Below are positions 45,338-57,260 of a stretch of 64,000 nucleotides of DNA, piece by piece (position 1 is the stretch's first letter; the number at the start of each line of letters is the position of its first letter). Position numbers and translations under genes: made by a program. Location: assembly GCF_030272615.1 (NCBI RefSeq), contig NC_081408.1:616960476-617024475 (forward strand). The letters are read 5' to 3'. The notes under the pieces were generated by a model. It made no database searches and had not been told where the DNA came from. It saw nothing but the letters and a program-made list of their open reading frames with translations. The stretch comes from Cryptomeria japonica (taxonomy: Eukaryota > Streptophyta > Pinopsida > Cupressales > Cupressaceae).

Positions 45338-48300
45338 TTATTGAAAGACATGATAGATTGAATGAGGTATTTGAATATGACATGCTGAATGCTCAACTAT
45401 AAGTGAGATCAAAAACATGTATAAAATGATAAAAATTGAAGAAGGAAAGTTACGAGAAATCTTAGAAGAGAGATGAGTATAATTTATTAGAGCCTTATCC
45501 CTGGAAGAAAGGACTTTATGATGAATAGGAGATAAAGATTCATAAGTGGATTTAGAAATTTGAGGGGAGTCATAAAGAGATTTGTTCATCGCCAAGATTT
45601 CCTTATGGGGGGAATGAGAGTTGATAGAAGTAGAAGATGATTTAGTTGAAGTGAGATCATCATCACTACTAAATATAGCATTCACATTGAGAGATGGTCT
45701 TTTAGATGCTTTGGTGGGCTTAGAAAGATTATATCCAAGTCCAAATGAATATTCATGCATGTTATGTTCTAAAGGAACTTTAATTCCTTGTTCATTTGCG
45801 CCACAACCATTTCCACTATAGCCACTCTTAACCAAAATATGGAAACCACGACCATAACGATTAGCCATTTCAGAAAGAAAAGGTGGTTTTTCATAAGACA
45901 AAGAATCAAATTCTTCAGAATGAGAAGCGGCCAAAAAATTATTGCTCATAGGTTCAGGTAAGACTGATTGATCTCTAGTTTCTTCCTTCTTTTTAACTTT
46001 AAGCTCTCTAGGAGGAACCCTATACTCACCTACAAAGGTGGGATTAAAATCAAGAGATCCCCAATCGTCTTCTGTGAGAACCTTCTCAGGATCAAAAGCC
46101 TTTTCATGTGTAGATTCGAGTTGAGAAGAATCTTCTTCAGGAACTTCAGACTCATCCAAAGAATTTTGATTATCAGAGGGTAATGATTCATCCATAGGTA
46201 TCTTGTTTAACGAGTCATCACTAGAAGAGGAAGGCTTAGAAGAACTCCCTTTGGAAGTAGATGTTTGCAAACAAGCTTGAAAATTAGTATCACCTATCAA
46301 GGTATATGTCTTATTATTATAAATAAATTTAACTTGTCTATGCAATGTAGAGGGGACAGCTTGCATACTGTGAATCCAAGGTCTCCCTAATAACAAGTTG
46401 TATGTTAGATTTCCCGACATAACATGGATAGGAGTAGGCAAAGTAACAGGTCCCACTGTGATGGGTAAGGTGATAATACCTAATGAGGACTTAGCCACAT
46501 TATCAAATCCTCGAATGGGATGAGAGTCAGGCTCAATAAGGGATGTATCCACATTCATCTTATGCAATAGATTAATGCTACACACATTAAGGCTAGAGCC
46601 ATTATCTACTAGTGTTCATCTTATAGCAGTGCCATTTATGATAACCACAATCATCAAGGGATCATATTGATGTTGAATTTCACTAGTAGGCAACTCATCT
46701 TGAGTAAACACAATTTGAGCTTTAGGATTCATCACAGAGTTAACCAAAGACACGATATTACTAGATGTATTAGGTGGAGGAACATTCAAATCTTTCAAGG
46801 CATCTTGTAACATTCCATGATGAGCAGAAGAAGTTTGGATCAAATCCCAAAGGGATATCTTAGTAGGGGTAGCTTTAAGTTGTTCTATGAGATCATATTT
46901 CTTACCACGAACTTGTGAAATACATGGAGCTTGTGGAAGAATTGGTTGAGGACTAGGAAGAGAAACTGGAGTAACAGGAGGAGGATTAGGCTGCCTATTA
47001 TTTCTAGTATTATAGGTATGAGCAACCGCATTATAACTCTCTCTAGTCAATTTCTTAGCATACTCATAGGGGCTCTTAGTAGAATAACCTCCTTGCACAG
47101 TAATAATAGGTTTGTTAGGAGTGCAAAAAGAATCATTAGCATAACCACCTTGAACCACTAAGATAGGCTTATTTAAAGGTTGAGAATTTTGAGGAGGACA
47201 AGCACCTTGGACAGTGAAGAGAGGTTTGTTAGGTGTTTCATTCACATGTATCAAATTGATTGAGGATGGTTTAGAGGAATGAACAAAAGTGTTGGAAGAA
47301 TTATTGATAGTCTTCTCTTGCACTAAAGTCTTATCACGGATTAGATCAATTTTAGGAGAGAGACAAGGGGTAGGCATTGATGTTCTAGTAGGAAAAGTAA
47401 TACTAGGAAAGGTCATATCATCCTCTATCATCAAAGGATCTACATGGGGAATAAACTCTCTAGGAGAAGGATCAACATTACTCTCTAAAGTCTCACCTTT
47501 GAGATGGAGATCTTTGAAAGAGATGTTAACCATCTTGCCTTGAACTAGGGTTTCCTTATGAGTAGAACCAAGTTGAGGAGAGGGAGATGCTTTATTTTTA
47601 GAGGGAGAATAATTGAGATTCAAGGAAGGTCAGAAACTATCAAGGGAGTTTTCAATCTTGATTTCATCCCCTTTGGCTAGGGTTCTCTCATGGGGTAGAG
47701 AATAATCTACAGCTTCTTCCAATGGTTCATCCCAAATAGGGAAGTGGTTGAAAGGAATGTTTGAAGTATTGTCAATTTCGGGAGAAGAGATAACATTGTT
47801 TATTAATTCCTCATCCTTAAGAGGGAGAGCATCAATAGATGTGTTAAACTCATCCTTTTTCCTCAAAATATGTTCAATATGATCTTTAGGGGAGAGAGAA
47901 TTAAGGAAATTGCTTATTATTTCATCTTCTTTCTCTAAGGGATGCTTATGGGTAAGACAAACTTTAGGAGAAGGGTAAGCATTTATCATTAATTCATCAT
48001 CTCTAGTGGGAATTTTGTTGGAAAAGGAAATGCCATCACTAGGAAATGTAGGGATAATGTCATCTTCTTGCACAAAAGGATCCTCATGAAGGGAGTGTTT
48101 TTTAGGAGGAACATGAACATATTTCTCCAAAGATTCATGCTTAGGAAGGAGATCTTTGAAAGAAGTGTTCATAACCTCTTGTTGCACTAACATGCCCCCA
48201 TTGGAAGGACCAACTTTAGGAGAAAATAAGTCAATGTCCATCAATGCCTTTTCACTTAGAGAAGAATCATGTAGGGAAGGTGAAGTAACATTAAGAAAGG

Positions 48301-48541
48301 TGTTTATGATATCATTCTCTTCCTCTAGGATAGCTAAATAGGAAGGGCACATTTTAGGAGAATTGTCAAGATCACTCTTAAAGTCTTCATCCTTAGAGCA
48401 TGGGAGAGTCTCAAAGGGATTGGTAGAAACTCTTTTAGGCACTAAAATGTTGTTATAGATGGGGGGAGGTTCTTTAGGAGAAGGAAAAATTGAAACAAGG
48501 GAAGCTAACCCATTATCACATCTATGAAATGAATGCATCAT
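45338..48541 (-). pseudogene. Tat-type polyprotein: spacer, protease-like and G-patch-like, no pol
   Basis: A single minus-strand frame of about 1,068 codons starts at ATG 48541 and has two internal TGA stops (47630-47632, 46616-46618). The first 600 residues are acidic, Pro/Ser-rich spacer with repeated SFKDL and PSPK words, then three copies of a (P/L)NKPxxxVQG(G) motif (about 47070-47235). Next is YDLIEQLKATPTKISLWDLI, typical of Tat/Ogre sequence before protease. The protease active site LVDNGSSLNVC spans the second stop (46590-46613), followed by LLLGRPWIH. Further on, GYSGNGCGANEQGI and SFGLGYNLSKP (45720-45860) resemble the G-patch found after Tat protease. No capsid or zinc knuckle is visible. 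Confidence 0.8.
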
Positions 48542-48867
48542 GACAACAATTTTCCTCTTTCAAATGATAGCACATGCAAAATAGAAGGAAATGTTTAATT
48601 TTAACCAATGCAAGCACTTAGAATGTAGATTTAGAAAATGAAATTTATGATTCAAATGAGTTCCTAAATCAGATTTGAAATTATTGATCCCAAATAAGCT
48701 ATCCACAAGTTCAACTTTGAATTGAAAAATTAGGGTTTTGGCAAAAATTTCCTCTAGATTTTTGAATCTTGCAAGAAATTAAAACTTGTAAATACGAATT
48801 TGAATTTGAAATAGCATAAACACTCAAATTTGAAAACATAAATCATAATTAGAGAAGATTGGGGTTC

Positions 48868-48885
48868 ACGTCGGGTTCACCAAAA
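48868..48885 (-). other. Primer-binding site, gypsy Tat type
   Basis: Minus strand: LTR end CCTACACA, then TTTTGGTGAACCCGACGTG. It is nearly the same as the site at 497-514. The tRNA was not identified. Confidence 0.8.
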
Positions 48886-50558
48886 TGTGTAGGAGAAAAA
48901 GTGACACTAAGCAAACATGCCCTAATCTCACTTTCAACCACACACTTGTGGAATACGAAAGAACCTAGAGGTATCACACAATTGGCTACTTATTTTTGTG
49001 GAAGAGAGAGCCACAGGCTACCTATTAGGATTTCTATTCCTTTGTTGCAATTGAAAGATAAAATGATGCAAGCTCAATTCCTAACCCCAAAGTGCAAGTA
49101 TGAACTAATAACAAGATTGCAGAATTGAACTTAAACTATGGAAAGATATAAACACAAGAATAAGACAAGAATGCAAATGCGTACCCGAAGTCAAAATCTA
49201 AGTGAAAATTTTCAGGATGGGGGCGCGGGCGCCACTGTCCTGATTCTGCCCCTGAAACTGCTCCTGAAACTGTTGTTTTGCAACCTGAAAAGCTGTCAGA
49301 AAAATGCTGAAACTTGCTGTCTGACAGAAGGACCAGGGCGCCCAGTGCCCCTGTCCTAGGGACCAGGGCGCCCAGCGCCCCTGTCCTGGTAGGACCAGGG
49401 CGCCCCACACCCCTGTCCTGGTCTTTTTCTCTGCAATTTGGTGTGTTGTTCCGTCTCAGTCTGCTTCCATCAGATCTGCAAGTTGCGGCGTCCTTCAAAT
49501 CCCGAAACCTGCACTTATATCTGAAAAGGGTTGTAGGGCAGCTATATAGGGTTTTGCCTTAGTCAAACCCCCTCTTTGGTGATTTCCACCTCCACGAATA
49601 ACCAAGTTGTATAGTAAAAGTTGTGTGTGCAGACCTTGTGTGTGTGCAAGATCCTAAAATGCAAGTAAGCAAACTAGAGCAACCTAGAAAGTAAACCCTA
49701 ATTGCTTGTAAATGATAATGTAAATGCTCCAAATCAAGATGCAAAGTGACCTAAAGCATGAGTACAAATGATATGATGAAGCTTATGCAAAGACATGAAA
49801 ACAACATGAAATCATACCCAACCCCAAGGGAGGGGTACAAGCCAATCTTCAGTCGGTGATCCCTTATTGTTCTTCAATGCCTTCAAAGCCTTAAATGAAT
49901 GAAATTGATGAATGCTTGATTGATGGATGTTAAATGTTGTTGAAATCTTCAAAGATCTGCTCTTTCGCTGCATAGAAGGTCCCTTAAAACCAAAAATCTC
50001 TGGATCCTTTCAAATGAAGAAAGAGAGCTCTTATATATGAAACCCTAGGTCTTAATTTCAACTTTTGGCCGACCTAGAGATTGAATCTCCCGCCAATATC
50101 TTGGGGTTAAGCTTTATTTTATGATTGGATTGCGCTCCTAAAATTTTGAGAAAAATGTCCGGGACCATGTGCACGCCGGGTGCCATGGTCCCGACAACTT
50201 TTTACCAAATTTTTAGGGCCGTCGAATATGATGATTTTAGAGCGAATCCCGAAGTTATAGCTGATTTCGAGATGTTTTGACCCCTGAAATCAAGCCCCCA
50301 AGTTCAAAATAGGACCTAATTAGGGTTTTTGATTAAATGATGTATTGGGAGAATAAAATGAAAGGGGCACACTTTAATGAAAAGGGCCCAACTTTATGAT
50401 ATGGGAGATGATAAAATAGAACCTTAGACCTAATTACTTTAATTAATTAAGTGCTAAAGGGGAAATGCAATGCAAAATGCAAAATGCACCAAGGCGGGTG
50501 CTAAACTAGGTGTGAAATTGTACCACCCTAGCAAGTGCGTACAATTTACGACGCTACA
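48886..50558 (-). repeat. 5' LTR of Tat-type element
   Basis: Plus-strand reading starts TGTGTAGGAGAAAAAG and ends ACGACGCTACA, followed by ATTAG. Length is 1,673 bp against 1,669 bp for the other copy. GC-rich tandem units lie at 49325-49420. Confidence 0.92.
50030..50037 (-). promoter_or_regulatory. Likely LTR TATA box
   Basis: Minus-strand TATATAAG lies about 525 bases into the 5' LTR and is conserved in the 3' LTR at 42985-42992. RNA would start near 50000. Inferred from sequence only. Confidence 0.5.
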
Positions 50559-50899
50559 ATTAGATACATGTGTGTTCATTTTTCTTTATAACTTTTGATC
50601 TACTTATCAAATTTTGAAAAAAATATATATAGGATTGTTCTAAACTTCATTCTTTACAACTTGATTTTCTTTTTAGATTTTTTAATTATTTTAGTGCAAG
50701 TTATGTTTTTTATTAGGGGAAAAACAAGTTTTGAAGGGATCTTGAAACCCTTTACAAAATATCCTTAAAAGATAATAGCATTAAGAAACAAGAAAAGACA
50801 AACTGCCAAAAAACTAGCACAGTTATGGGCAAAAATCAGCAAAAAAGCCCAACAAAACCAGCCACATCCAACCATAACAGAAAAGAGACAAAAAAAAAA

Positions 50900-52619
50900 T
50901 TACTTAAAGTTTTTTAGGGCATTAGCCAAATTTCCACTAATCCCTTGTAAATATTTAATATTATACCTAAGCTTAGGGATATCCTTGGAAGAGGCCACAA
51001 CTACTTTTTTCATGCTTGCCCTTATTCTTTTCACCACTCCACCAGGAGCACTTTCCACTGTTCCTACCTCAATAGCATCCTCATCAATATCTAGATCCAT
51101 GATAGGTTTGGGGGTGTTGGAACCATCAAGGAACTTGGTAATTTCCTCTAAATTCTTAGTCACGGAGGAAAGAATATCTAGAATCATTAGTAGAAAGTTT
51201 TTCATAGTTGTTTTTCCTTCCTCCAGATTACCAATCTAAGCTTCCAGCTTCTCCACTTTTTCCTCCATTCCTTTATTCCACTGCTCCTGGTTTATTTCAG
51301 CTTTCTTCCCTTTCTCTTCCTGTTGCTTGTCAGTTTTTTCCAAATTCTCTATTCCTTCATAAACCCACCTGTCAAAAACCATACGAGTCTCAGACTGGTT
51401 TTTGAGTTTATCTAGAATTATCCCCTCTCCATATTTATCCTGATCCCTGCTCAAATTCTCCTTGTCCTTCTCCTGCTCAATTTCCATTTCCCTTTCCTCA
51501 TTAATCTTGTCCTGCTCCTCCATAGGCTGGTTGTTAACAATTCCTATGCTCACACTATGGGTCAAACTATTTTAATCAGAGACTTCCTCAGCTCCTCCTT
51601 CCTCTTCCCCCACTTCCTCTTCCTTCTAGCTCTCCTCTCCTTTAGACTTATTAGTCCCCATCTCACTTCCATCTTTTCCAATGTCCTCTAAACCCTTGTC
51701 CTCTTGAATTTTCTCCCTAGTAGCTTTTTTACCTTTTTTGCTCTGTGTCCCCTCATCCTTGCTAGGCCCACCTTCCTCCATCTTCCTCTTTCCTTTCCTC
51801 GGTGACACCGACAATCTCTTGTTTTCCTAGATAGCCAGAATCTTGCAATGCTCATAAATGAGCAAAATAAGGCCGCAATGAAGCACAGGCGAAGAAGGGT
51901 TCTTGTTGGGCTTATTCAAAGACCATGACAGAAATCATCTTCTCATGTCTAAAATGATTTAAAAGCACAAAATGGTATGTGTGGACCCTAGTAAAATGAC
52001 CCTCCACAGTAATATATTCCACAATTTCATTAATCACACAACCCCATATTTTTTTAATATTGGAAGCATCATAATACCCCCCGTAGCTTTTCCTATTTTC
52101 GCTCTCTCCTTCTCTTTACGCGGAAAAAGCTTAACTGCATTATTAGACACTTTTAGGTCTCTAAAGAAGTTAAGACCAGAGTGGGGCATACCTATTACCA
52201 TCGCAATGAGATCCGCATCCAGCTTAAACCTAACACCATGAATTTTGAAGGAGTCGTTTATCCAGTTTTCAATGACTTTGGTTGCCACTAGGTTAACTCT
52301 GCCTTTATCATAGTCAACCATCTTTTCCATAAAATTCATCATGAATCCTTTCTCCATCTTTGCCCAAACCTTAGGCATCTTCTTCCATGTAGAAATTATC
52401 AGGTTCCTCTCTTCTCAGATCCTCTCCCATTTTAGATTTCGATTTACAATTTCTCTTCTTCTGCAACTTCAGAGCTTTCTTCCCAATGACACTTGAATTT
52501 TTGAAAATGCATACCCACAAAGTGTGCGAAGAATTAATATTCTTGATTAGGACTCTGCCCTTCTGACATGTCATCATTACCTTTTTAAATATTTGAATAT
52601 TACTCATTACAACATTCAT
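50900..52619 (-). pseudogene. Degraded ORF resembling plant transposon-associated proteins (Transposase_32-like), coiled-coil tail
   Basis: From 52378 to 50900 one frame of about 493 codons can be followed through several stops (near 51980, 51835, 51623, 51566 and 51233); 52619-52371 is a short frame-shifted upstream piece. The N-terminal part reads VATKVIENWINDSF, KIHGVRFKLDADLIAMVIGMP and LNFFRDLKVSNNAVKLF, then YHFVLLNHFRH. To my reading this resembles the 'putative plant transposon protein' family. The C-terminal half is strongly charged (KGKKATREKIQEDKG; EEREMEIEQEKDKENLS) and likely coiled coil. Its role is unknown. It begins within about 20 bases of the LINE RNase H end. Confidence 0.5.
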
Positions 52620-53131
52620 GATTAATCATGTGATCCCTCTTTCCCCATGAATCTGTCCTTTCTAATAAGTTCTTTAATATTAAAATCCATATTAACTTCC
52701 CCATTCCATATACATTGAGCTTCAGAATTTACACGAAGGTTCGCTAACCCATCCACAACCCCATTTTTTTCTCTAAAGGCATGTTCTATAATAATAGATT
52801 TAAAGCTATCAATTATTTCTCTAGCTTTAAAAATAATATTTTATATAATCCATGAAGGCTCAATTTCTCCCTTGAGGCATTTAATTATGTTAAGTGAGTC
52901 TCCTTCCAACCATAGATTATCATGGTTAAGATCTTTTTCAATAATCAAAGTGTTCAAAGCCACTAATGCTTCAGCATAATGACTTGTTTGATTACCCAAG
53001 GGGCCAGCAGCTGCCACAAGGCAACTTCTAACAAAATTCCTGACAATGTCCCCATAACTAGCTTTCCCTGGGCTCCCCTTAGAGGCCCCATCAAAATTGG
53101 CCTTAATCCATCTGTGAGAAGGAAGCACCAT
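52620..53131 (-). pseudogene. LINE RNase H domain
   Basis: Follows the LINE zinc region on the minus strand in another frame. Catalytic positions are seen as KANFDGASKGSPG (Asp), HYAEALVAL (Glu) and WLEGDSLNII (Asp). After an in-frame TAA at 52838-52840 the domain continues with HAFREKNGVVDGLANL (late Asp) to about 52640. This is the RNase H type usually found at the end of plant L1 ORF2. Confidence 0.82.
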
Positions 53132-55452
53132 ACAAGACCATCCCTACCCTTATCCACACTGATTTTGTTAATGGATAAATTCCATCTTTCATTAAAATCT
53201 TCTTTAGCAGCTAAACCATGCTCAGTTCCATTTAGACATTCAAAAATCCCTTTATAGATTTTATCCACCACCACTTCACGGTTAGCACTTTTATCCCTAA
53301 AAATCATGTTGTTACGCTCCTTCCAAATGTTCCATATTACATTAGGGAGAGTAAGTTTCCAAATCTCAACATTCTTATAATTATAAGAAGGACAATACCA
53401 TTGCTGCCAGAACTCTTCCAAAGAGTTTGGGAAAACCCAGCTCAACTTCCACCTACTAAAAATAATATTCCAGATTTCTTGACTGAAAATACACTGGTAG
53501 AGGATATGACAAGCAGACTCCTCCTCCCTGCAACAAAGAGAACACCTATTAGGAAAAACAAATCCACACTTATGGAGATAATCAAGAGTTAACACATTAT
53601 TTTGGATAAAAATCCAAAAGAAGATATTAATTTTGGGCGTCGGCTTCTTTATCCACACTTCAGCCCACAAAGGGATCTCATCCAAAACTTTGTTGTGGAT
53701 AGACACTATTGAAGACACAAAATATTTTCCATCTGTAGTTTCCCTCCAAATCAGATAATCCTCAACATTGTCCATTAAATATTTAGAAGAAAGCAAAATC
53801 TCTAGAAATTTTAATCTTGGACAAAGCTGGCTGAACTCAATCCACTTCCAATTTCTCCAGTAGTCTCTAACAAAGACTCCATACCTACTTTTGAACCAGT
53901 CTTTCCATTCCTTAAGGATAGGAATTTCCTCCAGCGGTTTATCCATAAGCCATCTATCCTCCCAAAATCTAATAATTCTCCCATTTCCCAATCTCCACAT
54001 TCTTCCAACTATTGCCCAATCTTTAGCCGTTTGAACTACATTCCAAATTGCAGATCCTTCAACAAAAAAAGCATTTTCCATAAATTCTTCCTCAGATGGT
54101 TGCATGTAAAGGTATTTCTTTTTCCAAATTAAATTTCATTCTCTTTCCTCCCCTTTCATTCTCCAAATTTGTTTAGCTAACAAGGCATTATTCATAGTTA
54201 TGATATTCCTTAGTCCCAAACCCACATATGCCTTAGGAGTACAAATATTATTCCAAGCAATAAGGGGGATTCTATTTTTATCTTCCACTCCCAACCATAA
54301 GAATTTTTTTTGAATTCTTTCGATTTCCTCCGCAAACTTTCTGAGGATTCTAAATAGACAGAGGGCATAGATAGGAAAATTTTGAAGGGTATCTTTAAGC
54401 AACGTCACCTTTCATGCTTGGCTAAGGAGGGCTCCTTTCCACCCCACCAACTTGGTATTGAATCTATCAACCAGCTTCATCCAGAAATTCTTCGAAGGCT
54501 TTAGGCATAGTGAGAGACCCAAATAGGTTGAAGGAAACTCAACAATTTTGCATCCAAGGATTCTTTCTATCCTTCTTTGTCTATCCTCAGGGGTATTGAT
54601 AAAGAACAAAGAACTCTTATCCTAATTTATTTTTTGACTAGAAGTAGTTTCATAGGAATCCATAACACTCTTCATGTTTCTTGCTTTCCTAATGGTAGCT
54701 TCTCCCATTATGATCGAACCATCAACAAACTATTCATGAGTACAGGTTATGTTGGAAGATGAAGGTTTAAGGCCTTTGATTTTCCCTTCTTCCACATTTC
54801 TCATAATAAATCTACCCAAACTTTCAGCCAAAATAGTAAACAAGATAGGAGAGATGGGATCCCCCTATCTTAGGCCTCTAGTACTTTTGAAGAAATTGGA
54901 AGGGGATCCATTAATAATAACTGCAGAGGTAGAAGTTCCAGTCAATTGAGAACAAAGTTGAATCACCTTTTCCCCAAACCCAAAAGCTTTCATAATTATG
55001 AAAAGGAATTGCCAATTCACTTTGTCATATGCCTTAGACATATCGAGCTTAAGAAAAAAGCCCTATTTTTAGTAGCAGTTAAAGAATTAATGTTCTCATG
55101 AAAATAAATAATAGAATCCAGAATCTATCTACCAGGGACAAAACCATTCTGTTGAGCCAAAATAATGCGGGGATGAATATCCAACATTCTAGAAGTAAGA
55201 ACCTTAGATATAACCTTGTAAATAGAATTACAAAGGCTGATAAGTCTGAACTTATTAAGTGAATCATCTCCAGAGATCTTAGGAATAAGAATGATAAAGG
55301 TAGCATTGAGTTCTTTTAGAAGCCTCCTTGAACCAAAGAATTCTTTAACTCCATTACAAATATCACTCTCCACAATATGCCAAAAGTTCTGGAAAAAGAA
55401 CATAGGGAATCCATCCGGACCAGGAGACTTATCTCCATGAAAAGAAAACACT
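53120..55452 (-). pseudogene. LINE ORF2 reverse transcriptase and C-terminal zinc region
   Basis: RT begins GDKSPGPDGFPMFFF (about 55430) and continues with PKISGDDSLNKFRLISLCN, QQNGFVPGR and KLDMSKAYDKVNW (first catalytic Asp, about 55040). The second catalytic box near 54735 reads FVDG instead of FxDD, so one Asp is lost. Further left are FFINTPEDRQRRIERILGC, TYLGLSL, and a 380-codon open piece (54105-52963) with WKDW..., CSLCCREEESACHILYQC, a CCHC-like region, and IWNIWKERNNMIF. Frames shift near 55125, 54610, 54410 and 54110. Endonuclease and ORF1 are absent. Confidence 0.85.
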
Positions 55453-56039
55453 TACGTGCATGCTCAATGATGTGATTTTTTGGATGCATCCACTTTGATA
55501 AATTATGATAAATAATAAAAAATTACAAAAAAATATACAATTTCTAGTACTAACTTTTATTATATTTCTACCAATGGGTTTTTCAAAATACTAAATGCAA
55601 CAAAAAATTAATGGGATGTACACCAACCAATATGTTATATTTAAGTCAAAAAATAGGAACACTTTTATGTGCATGGAACATTTCATCATTTTAATTATAA
55701 CTGTATTGAAAAACTTCAATAGTTTAGAAACTAGATTTAGAGTACTACAATTCTTGTTCTATTTGTAACTTCAAATTTTGAGTGCATGAATCTCAAATTA
55801 CTCATCCAAGTTCAAGTTTAGCCAATTGAAAAAAAGGAAGGCTACTTTTCACCCCATTTTTGTATATCATTTACATGCAATTACCCTAATGACGATATGA
55901 TCAAAATAAAGAAATATCATGAGCCAAATTAATGAAAAAATATATTATTGATACTTCAAGATATAATTTTTTTACTATTACATAAATTACTAAATTTAAT
56001 GTCCTTTTATAATTAAAGAGATGCAACATAAAAAATGGC
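55453..56039. other. AT-rich spacer, no gene seen
   Basis: No coding or structured feature recognised. Confidence 0.5.
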
Positions 56040-57260
56040 ATTTATCTGCTCTCTCCCTCTATTTCTCTCCTTCTTCTTCTATCTCTTAATATCACTTTAA
56101 CTATGTCTCTATGTCTCTCTTCTCTTTCTCAACCTCTCTATCCTCTCTCTCTTTATCTCTCTCTATCCCTTGTTTCTCTGCCTACCCCTCCCCATTATTC
56201 TCTATTTATCTCTCTCACCCTCTCCCTTTCCCTCCCTTTCCCTCTCATTTAATCTCTTTCTAACACTCTCTCACCATTTATTTATGTTTATCTCACTCTA
56301 CTTTTTTATCTTTATCCCTCTCCATATCTATATTTCTTCCTCTCCCTCTCCCTCTCATCTTTCTCTCCCTCTCCTTCTCCCTTGATCTTTTTTATCTCTC
56401 TTTGCCTCTCCCTCTATCTCTTTATCTCTCTATCCTCCCTCTCACTTTATCTTTCTCCATGTTCTTATCTCTCTCCTTCTCCCTCCCTCTCTCTATATAT
56501 TCCCCCCTCTCCCCTCTCTTTTTATGTATTTATCCCTCTTTATCGCTCTATCTCTCTATCTACCCCTTTCTCTATCTTCCTCTAACTCTCTAATTCTCTA
56601 GCTCTCCCTCTCCCTCTATCTTTGTATCTATCTATCCTCCCTCTCACGTTATCTTTCTCCCTATTCCTATCTCTCTCCTTCTCTCCCCCTCTCTTTGTAT
56701 ATATCCCCCTCTCCCCTTCTCTATATCACTCTCCCCTCTCTTTTTATGTATTTATCCCTCTCTATCACTCTATCTCTCTATCTCACTCTAACTCTCTAAT
56801 TCTCCATCTCTCCCTCTCCTTCTATCTCTTTATAACTCTCTCTCATATTATATATCTATTCCTCTCTTATTCTAGCTCTCACTATCTATTTATCTCTCCC
56901 TCCCTCTCCTTTTCTACTCTCTTCCTCTCTTACTCTCTATCCTCCCTTTCTCTTTATCTCTCTCCTTTCCCCTTTCTCTCCCTCCCCCTCTCTCCCTTCA
57001 TCCCTCGCTATCTATATATCTCCTCTCTAAATCTCTTCCTCTCCCCCTTCACCTCTCTTATATGTCTTTCTATCCCTCTGACCATTTATTTATGTTTATC
57101 TTTCTCTCACACACTCTTTATCTCTCTTTATCTCTCTTTCTCGCTCACTCTTCCTCTTTATCTCTCACTCTTCCTCTCCATCTTTGTATCTCGCCATCTC
57201 TTTATCTTTCTCTACCCTCCTCTCTCCATCTCCCCTTCCCGATCTATCTCTTTCTATCTA
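56040..57260. repeat. 1.2-kb CT-rich low-complexity tract
   Basis: Built from TCTCTCCCTCT and TCTATCTCTTTAT-type words with few purines. Irregular longer repeats are visible, such as CTATCCTCCCTCTCA(C/G) at about 56420 and 56630, and TTTTTATGTATTTATCCCTC at 56519 and 56741. Long Ser/Leu/Pro/Tyr frames on the plus strand follow from composition and are not genes. Confidence 0.9.

Larger units (their letters stand above)
41845..50558 (-). mobile_element. Non-autonomous Tat-type Ty3/gypsy element, complete with target duplication
   Basis: LTRs at 41845-43513 and 48886-50558 (TG...CA) match each other closely. The primer site abuts the right LTR and a polypurine tract abuts the left one, fixing minus-strand orientation. 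ATTAG flanks both ends (41840-41844 and 50559-50563). The 5.37-kb interior has one frame with spacer, protease-like and G-patch-like parts (45338-48541), then 1.8 kb without coding. RT, RNase H and integrase are absent, so it would need enzymes from another element. The near-identical LTRs and perfect duplication suggest it is among the younger insertions here. Confidence 0.9.
50703..55452 (-). mobile_element. L1-type LINE, 5'-truncated, with an additional downstream frame
   Basis: Minus-strand RT starts abruptly at 55452 (no endonuclease domain) and is followed by the connector, a zinc-knuckle-like C-terminal region and RNase H, ending near 52620. A separate decayed frame (50900-52619) lies between RNase H and a T-run at 50706-50711 (poly(A) on the element strand) that looks like a LINE 3' end. 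No target duplication could be matched with confidence, so whether the downstream frame belongs to the LINE is open. Confidence 0.7.

Noticed and set aside
50703-55460. Target duplication for the LINE
   Set aside because: GTGCA-containing words occur near both ends but do not align into a convincing direct repeat next to the T-run.
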